Shown here piece by piece: positions 29,512 to 39,600 of a DNA stretch of 64,000 nucleotides. Position numbers and translations under genes: made by a program. Origin of the DNA: CALJFL01 sp963669435 (GTDB taxonomy: Bacteria; Pseudomonadota; Gammaproteobacteria; Pseudomonadales; Halieaceae); contig OY770025.1 in NCBI GenBank assembly GCA_963669435.1, positions 124,001 to 188,000 of the forward strand. Reading direction: 5' to 3'. How positions within the stretch are numbered: the stretch's first letter is position 1; every line of letters begins with the position of its first letter. The notes beneath the pieces were generated by a model. It did not search any database. It had not been told where the DNA came from and was given only the letters and a program-made list of their open reading frames with translations.

Positions 29512-30588
29512 TCACGCCAACTCTGGCTCATTGTCAAGGAGAGATCTACGCACCGTCGCAGCTAGTTGCTGCAAAAGAGGCAGGGTATCATCCAGCGACA
29601 TACAGGCGTCGGTCACACTTTGCCCATACGTTAGGGACTGTAAATCACTTACCGGCTGATTACCCTCAACCAGATTTGATTCCAGCATAACGCCGCGTAT
29701 TGCCGTCTCTCCATGTTCAAGTTGCCTACATATATCTGCAACCACCGCCGACTGTTGCAAGTGATCTTTTTGGCTGTTCCCGTGACTACAGTCGACGATA
29801 ATGGAAGGACGGAGGCCGGACTCTTCAAGTCGAGTACGTGCCTCGTTAACAAAGACAGAGGTATAGTTGGGTCCCGACTCACTCCCGCCCCGCAGTATCA
29901 TATGGCAATGTGGGTTGCCAGTGGACCTAAGGATCGCAGGTGTGCCCTGATGAGTCAGCGAAGGAAACCAGTGCGGCTGAGCTGCGGCGAGAATAGCGTC
30001 AATAGCGGGCCCCATGGCTCCAGTGGTACCGTTTTTAAAGCCAACTGGCATACTTAAACCGGAGGCCAATTCTCTGTGAACCTGGCTCTCCACAGTGCGT
30101 GCTCCAATCGCCCCAAAGCTAACAAGATCGGCATAATACTGGCCGAATGTAGTGTCAAGAAATTCACTGGCAGCCGGAATACCTGCTTCACTTACATTCA
30201 AAAGCACCTTGCGAGCAAGCTCTAGCCCCTGATTGATTTGGAAGCTCCCGTCGAGGTTCGGGTCATTGATCAGGCCCTTCCAACCTACTGTGGTACGCGG
30301 TTTCTCGAAATAAACGCGTAAAACCAACAGCAATGTTTCATCGAAGGACCGCGCGTTACTGCGCAAGCGGTTCGCATAGTCTAGCAGTGCATCGGGGTCA
30401 TGAACCGAACATGGCCCAACGATAACCAGAAGCCGTTTGTCGAGTCCCAGTAACACGTTTTCGATCTCACGCCGCGAATCATGTACAAAATCGGCCTGGG
30501 TTTTTTCCAGAGGCAACCCCTTGGCGAGGGTCTCCGGCGTAACAAGCGAACGCTCTTCAGCTATCCGGATATCGTATGTTTTCTTCAT
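29512..30588 (-). CDS. 3-deoxy-7-phosphoheptulonate (DAHP) synthase, type I
   Basis: A 358-residue AroF/AroG/AroH-type enzyme that condenses phosphoenolpyruvate and erythrose-4-phosphate in the first step of the shikimate pathway. Family motifs: VGPCSVHDPDALLDYANRL, FEKPRTTVGWKGLINDP, IGARTVESQVHRELASGLSMPVGFKNGT, and the metal-binding Cys, His and Glu in IVGPCS, DCSHGN and ESNLVEGNQ. Length and N-terminal extension are normal for a feedback-regulated member; which amino acid inhibits it cannot be read from the sequence. No other aromatic-pathway gene is nearby, so it appears to be a stand-alone gene. Confidence 0.95.
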   Translation of the reverse strand: MKKTYDIRIAEERSLVTPETLAKGLPLEKTQADFVHDSRREIENVLLGLDKRLLVIVGPCSVHDPDALLDYANRLRSNARSFDETLLLVLRVYFEKPRTTVGWKGLINDPNLDGSFQINQGLELARKVLLNVSEAGIPAASEFLDTTFGQYYADLVSFGAIGARTVESQVHRELASGLSMPVGFKNGTTGAMGPAIDAILAAAQPHWFPSLTHQGTPAILRSTGNPHCHMILRGGSESGPNYTSVFVNEARTRLEESGLRPSIIVDCSHGNSQKDHLQQSAVVADICRQLEHGETAIRGVMLESNLVEGNQPVSDLQSLTYGQSVTDACMSLDDTLPLLQQLAATVRRSLLDNEPELA

Positions 30589-30706
30589 GAGAATTCCCGT
30601 TCCAGTACGTTGTCGGAGCCTGTCGCTGGCGAATTGGTAAATCTCTAATAGTAACTGTCACTTAGCACTTGCTGCCATAGGCACCCAAATATTACTGTCC
30701 GTCGCC

Positions 30707-31179
30707 ATGAACCGCGCGATCTTGCTCCTTCTAAATCTTCTGTCTGCTTTAGCGAAACTGATACAGCCAGGAGGATATCGCGCTGTCATCGCTGAAAACC
30801 TATTGCTAAAGCAACAGCTTATTGTTCTCAGCCGTGCGCGCCGGAGATCACCAAATTTGAACTCTCAAGATCGAACGATCCTGGGATTCCTCTCCCTAGA
30901 CTTGAACTCCAAGCGAATCTCTCGCGCTGCCGTCATCATTCGGCCATCTACCCTACTCAGATTCCACACTGCCTTAGTTAAACGGAAGTATCGGCACCTA
31001 TATTCACCAGGTGGCGGCAACCGCAAGCCCGGGCCGTCCGGGCCTTCTGAGAACATCGCTGTCATTCAAGCATAGGCGAGACACCGCCCGAACCAAAATC
31101 CGGAAACAGGGTGGCCGATCTACACGAGTACCGCTGGGAGAAACATTGTCGAGGTCTATTTCAACTTCCAATAGCGGCT
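30707..31179 (+). pseudogene. Transposase with integrase core, internally deleted remnant
   Basis: The first about 115 codons encode the N-terminal part of a transposase family recognisable by AENLLLKQQLIVLSRARRR and IIRPSTLLRFHTALVKRKYR, ending at a stop at 31075. A second piece in another frame (31126-31179) encodes YRWEKHCRGLFQLPIAA, which matches the usual C-terminal end of the same family. The catalytic integrase core between them, roughly 200 codons, is missing, and the normal stop codon after the final Ala-Ala is lost. This is an old, immobile insertion remnant. I see no clear terminal inverted repeats. Confidence 0.8.
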
Positions 31180-31221
31180 TGGTTTAGCAATTCGCCAGGG
31201 ACCTCAGATCATAGTGCGCAG

Positions 31222-31980
31222 CTAAAACAGATAGGACAATGTAATTGTTGCAAATGGCCGAAGATTGCCGATGTCATCTTCAATTCCGCTTTCCTCTGCC
31301 GATATGTCTTCGTCGCTTAGATAGCCGTCGGGATCGGATGCTCGGACGTTCACCCTAGTATTGCTGAGTTGGTAAGCCAGCCCCACTTCGGCCTGAAAGT
31401 CCCAACCCTTCCGTGGGGTTAATTTGCTGCCCCAGCCCACGCTGATATAGGGTAGCACGCCTGAATATTGAATATCCGTTTTCAGAGACTCGATATCGCC
31501 GGGGTTAACCGTAACGTCGCCGACTGTAAAAGATTTACTGGTATCGGCTGCGCCATGGAAATCACTGTCCGAATACAGTATTCCGGCAGAAAAGAAAATT
31601 TCATTCGCCCAGCCGCCTCGGTAGGGATACCAGTCTAGGCCTGTCTTAAGCGCAACCAGCGACAGATCAATGTCCTCATAGTCAATGCCGTTGATATCGT
31701 CGTAGTCGGCGTCTTCTACGCTGAGGCCGCTCAAGCTACTGCGCCATTGAATCTGGTCATCCTCGATGAGGCTCAGCCTAGTAAGCACATTGAAGCTGAC
31801 ACCCAGCCCAAATGCCCCCAGATCTATCCCTGCCGCGTAGCGAGTATCGTCTTGTGTACTAGCTTGGAGTCCCCCAGCCGCGTTGGCTGTCGTCGCGGCC
31901 AAGAGGCTTGCCAACATGGCGGTAGGGACGATCAGGCGGCTGGGAATTGACAGCCGCTTTTCAGTTTTATCATATTGCAT
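31222..31980 (-). CDS. Outer-membrane beta-barrel protein, function unknown
   Basis: A 252-residue protein with a signal peptide (cleavage near ANA/AGG) and alternating beta-strand pattern ending in a C-terminal Phe, typical of small outer-membrane barrels. The core segments GLDWYPYRGGWANEIFFSAGILYSD and KGWDFQAEVGLAYQLS resemble a widespread uncharacterised OmpW-like family that also has a final sheet ending YLF. It starts 28 nt after the serine hydrolase lipoprotein gene on the same strand, so the two are probably co-transcribed. No substrate can be inferred. Confidence 0.75.
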   Translation of the reverse strand: MQYDKTEKRLSIPSRLIVPTAMLASLLAATTANAAGGLQASTQDDTRYAAGIDLGAFGLGVSFNVLTRLSLIEDDQIQWRSSLSGLSVEDADYDDINGIDYEDIDLSLVALKTGLDWYPYRGGWANEIFFSAGILYSDSDFHGAADTSKSFTVGDVTVNPGDIESLKTDIQYSGVLPYISVGWGSKLTPRKGWDFQAEVGLAYQLSNTRVNVRASDPDGYLSDEDISAEESGIEDDIGNLRPFATITLSYLF

Positions 31981-32008
31981 TTATCTTCTCCTTTCTATTG
32001 CAGTTCTA

Positions 32009-33325
32009 CTAAAGATCTCCGAGCGTTTCGGCGTGCCCTAACAGACGATCGATAAGCTCGTAGTGACGTTCATTGAAATCGGTGGAGTACTCTTCGATGC
32101 CGTTGCCGTTGCCGTTGCCTATCATTACAATGCCGACATTATTTTCCGGATCAAAAAATAGGTAACTGTAGGCGCCGGGGCCCGAACCGTCGTGACCCAC
32201 GAGAACGCGACCAGTGGGTAGTTGCAGGGTTACCCAGAGCACACCAATATCATATCCGTCTACCGTGCTGACTTGAGGTGTCAGTAGAGTGTCTACGGAA
32301 TCCTCCTCAAGAATACGAACAGCTGTCGGCTTACTCGAGCCAATCGAGGAATCGGCAGGTAATTCCCCACCGTTGGCAATGGCCAACAGGAACTTCGCCA
32401 TATCATTCGCGCTTCCACGCAAGCCGCCAGCGGGCCAGGTGGCGAGGCTGTAGATAGGTAATGGATTCATAGACTGGCCATTCCAAACGTGTGGGGTCGC
32501 TAAATTGGCGCGGTCCAGTGCACTGAGTTTCCAGCTGGTATTGTCCATCGCCAGGGTGTCGAAGATGTGTGCTTGCGCAAAATCAGCCAGTGTTCTACCG
32601 GATTGTGATTCAAGCAGGTAACCTGCCAACGCTGTGCCGATATTGCTGTACTCGAAGGTGGTTCCAGGCTCGACATCAAGAAAGTTATCCTCGGCAGAAT
32701 AGTAGATGCCAGTCTCTGAAAGATAGGCGTTCAGGTAGCCTGCTAGATCAACCGGTACAGCCTCGTCGCAATCTAAGTCGTTCAGTGAATTTGCAAGGCT
32801 GTAACGCTCAGCAAATTCATCCCCGACAAAGTAGGCACACGCATAGCTGGCCGGATCGCTGATACCGCCAGTGTGGTTGACCAGATGAGCTAGCAAAAGC
32901 GGGTATGTGTGAGGAAGGGACAGTTCAACCTGATCGTCATTGGCTAACAAAGTTTGGACGTGGTCGGCCAGCGACAGCAGACCTTGTTCCTGCGCCTGCA
33001 TTAGCGCCACTCCGACCACCGGCTTACTCACCGACCCCAACCAGAAGGAGGTATCTGCAGTGACGCTCTCGCCGGTCTCGATATTGCTCAAACCAAAGCC
33101 TTCGGCGAAAACAACTCGGTTGTCTGCGATTAGGGCGACTGACACTCCAAGTTCCTTGTCAGTCTTAATAAGCTCATTTATGGCAGAGCGTACTTCATCG
33201 GTTTCATAGTCTCGGTAGCTCTTATCTATGCTTTCTTCGATTTTTGAGCCACTACTACCGCCACAGGCAGTTAGCGAGGCGATGAGAGCCAATAGGGATA
33301 ATAATGGCAATAGATAGCGTTTCAT
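32009..33325 (-). CDS. Serine hydrolase lipoprotein (class C beta-lactamase/esterase family)
   Basis: A 438-residue envelope lipoprotein (lipobox LTAC, Cys21) of the beta-lactamase/D-Ala-D-Ala carboxypeptidase fold. The catalytic set is visible: S98-V-S-K101, Y226-S-N228 in FEYSNIG, and an H-D-G triad motif in VGHDGSGPG near residue 380. Members of this group act as esterases, peptidases or amidases; true beta-lactamase activity is not implied. It is divergent from the RstB-like kinase gene and followed by an outer-membrane barrel gene, so the two-component system could control this pair (inference). Confidence 0.87.
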   Translation of the reverse strand: MKRYLLPLLSLLALIASLTACGGSSGSKIEESIDKSYRDYETDEVRSAINELIKTDKELGVSVALIADNRVVFAEGFGLSNIETGESVTADTSFWLGSVSKPVVGVALMQAQEQGLLSLADHVQTLLANDDQVELSLPHTYPLLLAHLVNHTGGISDPASYACAYFVGDEFAERYSLANSLNDLDCDEAVPVDLAGYLNAYLSETGIYYSAEDNFLDVEPGTTFEYSNIGTALAGYLLESQSGRTLADFAQAHIFDTLAMDNTSWKLSALDRANLATPHVWNGQSMNPLPIYSLATWPAGGLRGSANDMAKFLLAIANGGELPADSSIGSSKPTAVRILEEDSVDTLLTPQVSTVDGYDIGVLWVTLQLPTGRVLVGHDGSGPGAYSYLFFDPENNVGIVMIGNGNGNGIEEYSTDFNERHYELIDRLLGHAETLGDL

Positions 33326-33536
33326 GGGTTATTTTCCTTAACGAATGTGCCGCCATTATTCACCCGGGAACACTTCAAATCCTCAGAGTTTGTGCCTTAT
33401 TTTGTACGACTTACCGCGCATAGCGAGACAAATTGAGACAGTGCTAGACAAACGGGCACACTGCCTGGCTGGCGTGGCGGGCGTATTGTCGCTAGTCTTG
33501 TTCCATGTCAGAGACGAGTCCCAGGGGAAGCGACGA

Positions 33537-34835
33537 ATGATCCGACTTTTTTTCAGTTTCTACCTGATCCTGGCGCTATGCTATTTGGGTTTTCAGTTTT
33601 TTGGAGAGATGGTCGCGGAGAAATATTTCCAGGAATGGGTGCAGTATGACAAGGCTAACGACTATGTCGGTCTGTTCCATATTCTCGATGAAATGTACGC
33701 TCGACTTGGCCCGCTGGGCTACCAGGCCATCGTGGATACCGTCCCAGATATTTCGAATATTCCCATCCAAATGCTGGAGTTCGAAGAACTAAGGGAAGCT
33801 GAACCAGGTCTTGCGTTACTAGGGCACGGTGACATACACGTTCAAGACAGCGACTCCGATATATTGTTTTATCGCATCAAGGATACTAACGCCGTCGTGC
33901 GGGTTGGTCCGCTACAGACCTACGAGCGGCTGGAAGTTCTGTCAGTGTGGTACAACCAGATGTTCTTTCTGGTTCTGGGCGTCTCTGCATTTTTCTGGAT
34001 ACTAAACCTCCAGTTCAAGCTTACACAGCTGAACAAAGCCGCGACTCGTCTCGGCGAGGGTGATTTCAGCGTTCGGGTATCTGAAAAGGGTCGCCATAAA
34101 ATAGGTAAGCTCAATAGGGCTTTCAACGTGATGGCCGCGCGAATCGAGAGCCTCATTCAAGGCCATAAGAGCCTGACTAGGGCCGTGGCGCATGAGCTGC
34201 GTACACCCGTGACGCGAATTCGATTTCAGCTGGACATGCTCTACCAGGAAGACGAGAAGCAACAGCGCAACGACTATATGTATGGTATGTCCGATGACCT
34301 GAACGAATTGAATGATATGGTGGATGAATTACTCACCTACGCGAGATTCGACCGGGAGGGTCCGGCAATAACCCTGCGTTCTCACTCGCTGCACCAGTCG
34401 ATTATCAAGGTCATTGGCGCCCGGCACTTCCAGAGTGATATAGCTATCTTTTACGATGACAGCTGGTTTTTGACGGATGATGCCCTGCAATATTTGCCCT
34501 TCGAGCCAAAGCACATCGAGCGTGCCATCGGCAATTTGGTGAGCAATGCACAGAGGTATGCGCAGTCCAAAATTCAGATTAAGGTGCATCGCGATCAGGG
34601 CGTGTGTTTTGTCTATGTTGACGACGATGGACCGGGCATACCCGAGCAAAACCGTGATCAGGTTTTTCAACCTTTCATACGTCTAGATGACAGCCGGACT
34701 CGGGCGACCGGAGGTTATGGCCTTGGACTGGCTATCGTCCTGCAGATTGCACAATGGCACGGAGGCGGAGTGTCTATAGAGAAAGCTCCTATTGGTGGCG
34801 CACGTTTTATTTTCAGCTGGCCACTCGGCGAGTAA
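33537..34835 (+). CDS. rstB: RstB-like sensor histidine kinase
   Basis: A 432-residue inner-membrane kinase. There is a first membrane helix at 3-22, a periplasmic sensor of about 120 residues, a second helix at 142-160, and a HAMP domain (LNKAATRLGEGDFSVRV). The HisKA domain has H219 in VAHELRTPVTRIRF. The ATPase domain follows, with the N box NLVSNAQRYA, DDGPGIPEQNRDQVFQPF and GYGLGLAIV. The end GGARFIFSWPL closely matches E. coli RstB, as does total length. ATG 33537 has a good AGGGG site; an upstream in-frame ATG-like extension lacks sense. It phosphorylates the RstA-like regulator encoded 92 nt downstream. The sensed signal is unknown. Confidence 0.9.
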   Translation: MIRLFFSFYLILALCYLGFQFFGEMVAEKYFQEWVQYDKANDYVGLFHILDEMYARLGPLGYQAIVDTVPDISNIPIQMLEFEELREAEPGLALLGHGDIHVQDSDSDILFYRIKDTNAVVRVGPLQTYERLEVLSVWYNQMFFLVLGVSAFFWILNLQFKLTQLNKAATRLGEGDFSVRVSEKGRHKIGKLNRAFNVMAARIESLIQGHKSLTRAVAHELRTPVTRIRFQLDMLYQEDEKQQRNDYMYGMSDDLNELNDMVDELLTYARFDREGPAITLRSHSLHQSIIKVIGARHFQSDIAIFYDDSWFLTDDALQYLPFEPKHIERAIGNLVSNAQRYAQSKIQIKVHRDQGVCFVYVDDDGPGIPEQNRDQVFQPFIRLDDSRTRATGGYGLGLAIVLQIAQWHGGGVSIEKAPIGGARFIFSWPLGE

Positions 34836-34927
34836 AGGGTGATTGGTGCAAGTATGCGCCTATTGTCTGGCCATTACTGCAGTGGGCTGGTTAGAATAGG
34901 CGAGAGAGTCCCCAAGAGCTAGCTCAA

Positions 34928-35659
34928 ATGAGCCACATCATACTAGTTGAGGACGATGCAAAGCTGTCGTCACTGATCCAGGAATATTTGCAAAAATACG
35001 AATTTACGGTCGATGTTATCGGCGACGGAAATCTAGCGGTAGAGGCCATCCTGTCGGCGCAACCCGATGTAGTGGTTCTAGACCTAATGCTGCCCGGTAA
35101 GGACGGACTGACGATTTGCCGGGAGATACGTCCGCAGTTCAATGGCAATATCTTGTTCCTGACTGCTAGTGAAGACGATATGGATCATGTTGCGGGCGTT
35201 GAACTGGGTGCGGATGATTTCATCATCAAGCCTATCCAGTCACGAGTGCTATTAGCGCGGATCCGGATGTTACAGCGCCGCCTTCAAAAAGCAAAAGACG
35301 ATCGCAGCCTTAATGCGGCTGTTCAGCCGCCACTGGGCACCAAATCTTTGCAGTTTGGGCAGCTGGCTATTCATCAATCCAAACGGTCAGTCAGCCTGGG
35401 CAGCCAGGCAATTAGCCTTACCACCAGCGAATTCGATGTTCTGTGGCTTTTGGCGAGCCACGCCGAGGAGATACTCTCCCGTGATTTTCTGTATAAGACA
35501 TTGCGGGGCATCGAATATGACGGTATGGACAGAACCATCGATACCAAGATTGCTAATTTGAGGAAGAAACTGGGCGACAATGCATCTCTCTCGACGCGGA
35601 TTATTACGGTACGTGGACAGGGATATTTATTTGTTCCTGATAGCTGGGATACCGAATAG
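34928..35659 (+). CDS. rstA: RstA-like OmpR-family response regulator
   Basis: A 243-residue response regulator. The receiver domain has the acidic cluster E8-D9-D10, phospho-acceptor D52 (VVVLDLMLPGKDG), T79 and K101. The C-terminal winged helix carries LTTSEFDVLWLLASH and RTIDTKIANLRKKLGD, followed by TVRGQGYLF. Close to E. coli RstA in length and motifs, but here the kinase gene comes first. It ends shortly before a strong bidirectional terminator. Likely targets include the divergent serine hydrolase and outer-membrane protein genes (inference). Confidence 0.92.
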   Translation: MSHIILVEDDAKLSSLIQEYLQKYEFTVDVIGDGNLAVEAILSAQPDVVVLDLMLPGKDGLTICREIRPQFNGNILFLTASEDDMDHVAGVELGADDFIIKPIQSRVLLARIRMLQRRLQKAKDDRSLNAAVQPPLGTKSLQFGQLAIHQSKRSVSLGSQAISLTTSEFDVLWLLASHAEEILSRDFLYKTLRGIEYDGMDRTIDTKIANLRKKLGDNASLSTRIITVRGQGYLFVPDSWDTE

Positions 35660-35750
35660 TGCTAAGTCTGAGCTTGTCGATTTGTACGGGAACTGGGTGT
35701 ACTGCACGATCTGGAAAAGCTTAAGGAAGAATAACTTCCGGTTCATTCAA

Positions 35751-35783
35751 ACAGGGCGTCGATCCCATCGACGCCCTGTTTTA
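35751..35783 (+). terminator. Strong bidirectional terminator
   Basis: A perfect 13-bp stem (35751-35763 with 35767-35779) and a CCC loop is followed by TTTTA on the plus strand and preceded by AAA, giving a short T-run on the minus strand too. It separates the RstA-like gene from the convergent second sox operon. The bases from 35784 to 36022 hold no gene I can recognise. Confidence 0.92.
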
Positions 35784-36022
35784 TATGTTTCAAAAAGTGC
35801 GCATAAAATCGCGATTATGCCGATCAGCACGCATCTGGGACTACGCTCGGGAAACCAGCCTACTCCAGACCAAGCAAGTCGCCCGCCTGAAACAATCACC
35901 GCAAGGATTTAGGCATCATCGCAAGGTTTGTTCCCTGAAGCACGTTACCAGGGACAGGTTTCGCCGCCTGGGGACGTTGTGTAAGACTGTATTGCCAAGG
36001 AGAAATCGATTCGGTGATGTTA

Positions 36023-36661
36023 TTAAGCTTCTCGTGTTACACGACAACCGAATTCGCTTGCCGCATCAAGCAACCAACGGGCAAGATAGTCAGCAAAGCT
36101 GCGACGAATTACCAGGTCAATGGAACTCTCGCTTCTCTTAACGACCAACGCAGTAGCCTTGGCAAAATTGGTTTGTATACACTTGCCGACTTTGAAATGA
36201 TCGGAATGAAAATCATAGCCACCAGACTTCCTCAACAGCAGCTCAGTGGAGTCACCCGTGATTGTAATGAGCGTCTGTCCTCCGCTTACATCAACTACTG
36301 AGATATGGCCCGTCAAGGTTTCGCGCAGTCGTTGTTCGAGCTCAATTTCCATTCCACCATCAGTGATAAGCAACCATTCGTCGGGTCCCAGCCAATAGAT
36401 ACTGGTCCCTTCATTACTTTCCCAGGTGCAGGCCTCCGTGGGAAGCTTCACGCCCACAGCCGACTCTACGCCCTGGACAAAACTGGAACAGTCGGGGTCG
36501 CCGCGTAAGATGAGGTGCCCCTTCAATTCACTTTCGCAGACCTCAATCTCCGGTTTATATTGGCCCGATTCAGTCCCCAGATAGTAGTGTAATGGCGTTT
36601 CGATGTATCGACCCTCAAGTTCCTGTGTGGTACGCGTGTGCGCAGGCAAAGATTCAGACAT
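36023..36661 (-). CDS. soxG: Sarcosine oxidase gamma subunit, copy 2
   Basis: A 212-residue SoxG paralogue. IYWLGPDEWLLITDGG and SVVDVSGGQTLITITGD match the gamma-subunit core, and SSIDLVIRRSFADYLARWLLDA matches its C-terminus. The start at 36661 overlaps the soxA stop by 8 nt (ATGTCTGA), the same arrangement as in copy 1. It is the last gene of the second sox operon and ends before a strong terminator. Its sequence clearly differs from copy 1, so the two operons are old paralogues or separate acquisitions, not a recent duplication. Confidence 0.87.
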   Translation of the reverse strand: MSESLPAHTRTTQELEGRYIETPLHYYLGTESGQYKPEIEVCESELKGHLILRGDPDCSSFVQGVESAVGVKLPTEACTWESNEGTSIYWLGPDEWLLITDGGMEIELEQRLRETLTGHISVVDVSGGQTLITITGDSTELLLRKSGGYDFHSDHFKVGKCIQTNFAKATALVVKRSESSIDLVIRRSFADYLARWLLDAASEFGCRVTREA

Positions 36662-39600
36662 CCTGACGTTCTCCTTTGGGGTCGAAGAATACCGAATCAA
36701 CAATTTCCGCCGCGATAGATCGACCATCAATGAGTGGAGAGTAGACAACTTCCCCCATGCGGTTATGGCCACCCTTGAGGAGTGCCAACGCGAAGCTGTG
36801 CTCCAGGTTCGCGCTGTAATAACTAGAGGTTACGTGTCCCTGCATATTCATGGGTAAAGATTCACCTGGGTCATTCACGATCTGCGCCCCCTCCGGCAGC
36901 AACTCTGTGGGGTCCAATGGCTTTAGACCGACAAACTGTTTGCGGTCCTCTCGGGAAGTATCGCTGCGCGCGAGCGATCGTTTGCCGATAAAGCTGAACG
37001 CCTTGTTCTTTCCGATAATCCATGCCATGTTCATGTCATAGGGGGTCACCGAGCCGTCAGTGTCTTGCCCCACGATAATAAAACCCTTCTCAGCGCGCAG
37101 AACGTGCATGGCTTCAGTACCATAAGGCGTGATGTCGAAATCTTTTCCGGCCGCCATCAATTGCTCCCAGATGTAGCGACCATGGTGTGCGGCCACATTC
37201 ACTTCAAAGGACAATTCACCTGTAAAACTGATGCGATAGATACGCGCCTTGACACCAGCCACGGTACCGTCACGCCAGTCCATAAACTTAAACGCTTTGT
37301 TAGATAGGTCGATATCTTTGCAGACTTTCCTTATCACCTGGCGCGCGAACGGACCTGTGACTGTGGCGGTCGCCCAGTGATCGGTAACAGAGGTTAAATA
37401 GACCTGCAAATCAGGCCATTCGCTTTGCCGCCACAACTCCAACCAGGCCAGCACTGCTGCGGCGCCTCCAGTCGTCGTAAACATCTGGTAGTGGTTCTTC
37501 CCTAGACACGCTGTCACCCCATCATCGAAGATCATTCCATCTTCTTTCAGCATGACGCCGTAGCGACACTTCCCCGGGGCCAGCTTCAAGAAGGCATTCG
37601 TGTAGATACGCGTAATGAACTCGGCGGCGTCGGCTCCTTGAATATCAATCTTCCCCAGAGTCGAGGCATCGAGAATGCCCACCGCGTTGCGCACAGCCAG
37701 ACACTCGCGGTTGACAGCCTCCGTCATCGTCTCACCCGCCCTGGGAAAATACCGGGGACGTTTCCACTGCCCTACGTTTTCAAATTCGGCACCAGCCTCT
37801 TCATGCCAGCGGTGCATCGCTGTCAGGCGTTCCGGATCAAACAAGTCGCCTACGTCGCGCCCGGCCAGAGCGCCGAAGGTGACGGGGGTGTAGGAGGGGC
37901 GGAAGATGGTTGTGCCGGTCTCTGCGATAGGCTGGCCCAACGCATTAGACAAGATTGCCATCCCATTAATATTGCCCAGCTTTCCCTGATCAGTTCCGAA
38001 TCCCATCGCGGTGTACCGCTTAACATGTTCGATAGATTCGTAACCTTCTCGTGCTGCCAATTCAATAGCGGCTGCCGTGACATCAAGCTGAAAGTCGACA
38101 AACTGGTTAGGTGCCCGACTGGTTCGTTTAACGTGTGGGACCAGAAACATCGCCTGCTGGGGCTGTTCTTCAAACTCGCTAAACTGGGGAACCCCACTCT
38201 GGGGGATACCCTGCCCGAACCCGGCTTGCAGCGCGGCGGCTGCCCCCGCGGCGGCCCCTTCGCTCAAGCAACCGAGTAGGCTGTAGGTCCCGCGGGCGGC
38301 TCCGGCTGATCTCTCTTGCCGTATGGATTCCCCGGGCAGGAAACCGACAATTTTGTCAGACCAGACTGGTTTAGCACCTGTGTGAGAGCTGAGATGAATT
38401 ACCGGACTCCAGCCGCCGGAGCTTGCGATGACATCACAGGCAAGCGTTCTTGGCGGCCCGCTAACAGCGCTGCCTTCACGATTCAGCCCCGCCACAATAG
38501 CACCGGTTACCCGCCTCCCACCACGAACTTCAATCACGGCCTCGCCGCTCAGAACCTCAATCCCAAGATCGCGCGCCATACTGGCCCACTGACCACCCGA
38601 ACTTTTCCGGCAGTCGACGATAGCGACCACTTCTCGGCCCGCTTTGTGCCAGTCGAAGGCAGTTTGGTACGCCCCATCATTGGTGGTAAATAGAACTAAC
38701 TTTTTTCCCACAGCAACCCCGTAGCGATTTAGATAAGTCTTCACGCTGGAGGCGAGCATGACTCCGGGAACGTCATTGTTAGCAAATACCAGAGGACGCT
38801 CTATCGCTCCCGTCGCTAGCACAACTTGCTTGGCCCGCACCCGATGCAGTCGCTGGCGCGTGCCCTGCCTCGAAACCGGGCCTTCGTGATCTGATCTATG
38901 CTCCAAGATGGTGAGTAAATTGTGGTCGTAATACCCAAAAACTGTGCTCCGTGGTAGCACCTGGACATTCGCGGACGAGCGCAACTCGGAGACTAGTTCT
39001 GACACCCAATCGCGGGCTGATTGATTGTTCATTTGAAGGTCGGATGCGAGTAGACTGCCACCAAATTCATGTTGCTCGTCTGCAATAATTACGCGCGCCC
39101 CGACCAGGGCCGCCTCTCGGGCGGCCATCAGGCCCGCGGGGCCGCCGCCTACAACCATAACATCACAGTGATGGTGGCACTTATCGTAGGTATCAGCGTC
39201 AGGTTCGGTGGGCGCGCGTCCGAGTCCAGCTGTTTTACGTATGCAATACTCACTGAACTCCCAGAGCCACTTCGATCCCATAAAGGTCTTGTAGTAAAAA
39301 CCCGGTGGCATTAGACGCCCCAGGAAACCCAGACATCCCTTGAGATCGAAATCCAAGCTGGGCCACCCACTGACACTAAAGGCTTCTAGCCCTTCGTAGA
39401 GCTGAACTTGTGTGGCACGCAAGTTTGGAACGGTCTGCCCACCGCGGCCAAGTTGCACAATCGCGTTAGGCTCCTCAGCGCCGTGCCCCACGATTCCACG
39501 GGGTCGCCCGTACTTAAAGCTGCGCGCCACCACATGCACGCCATTAGCTAACAGCGCCGCAGCCAATGTATCGCCCGACTGACCCTGATATGATTTGCCA

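Noticed and set aside
9597..29524. A 17-base identical sequence at 9597-9613 and 29508-29524
   Set aside because: Only two copies, no shared flanks or inverted partner, and a 17-mer match of this kind has a fair chance (about one in four) in a window this size.
32009..33325. Antibiotic beta-lactamase
   Set aside because: The fold is shared, but the lipoprotein form, motif set and context fit an esterase or peptidase-like hydrolase.
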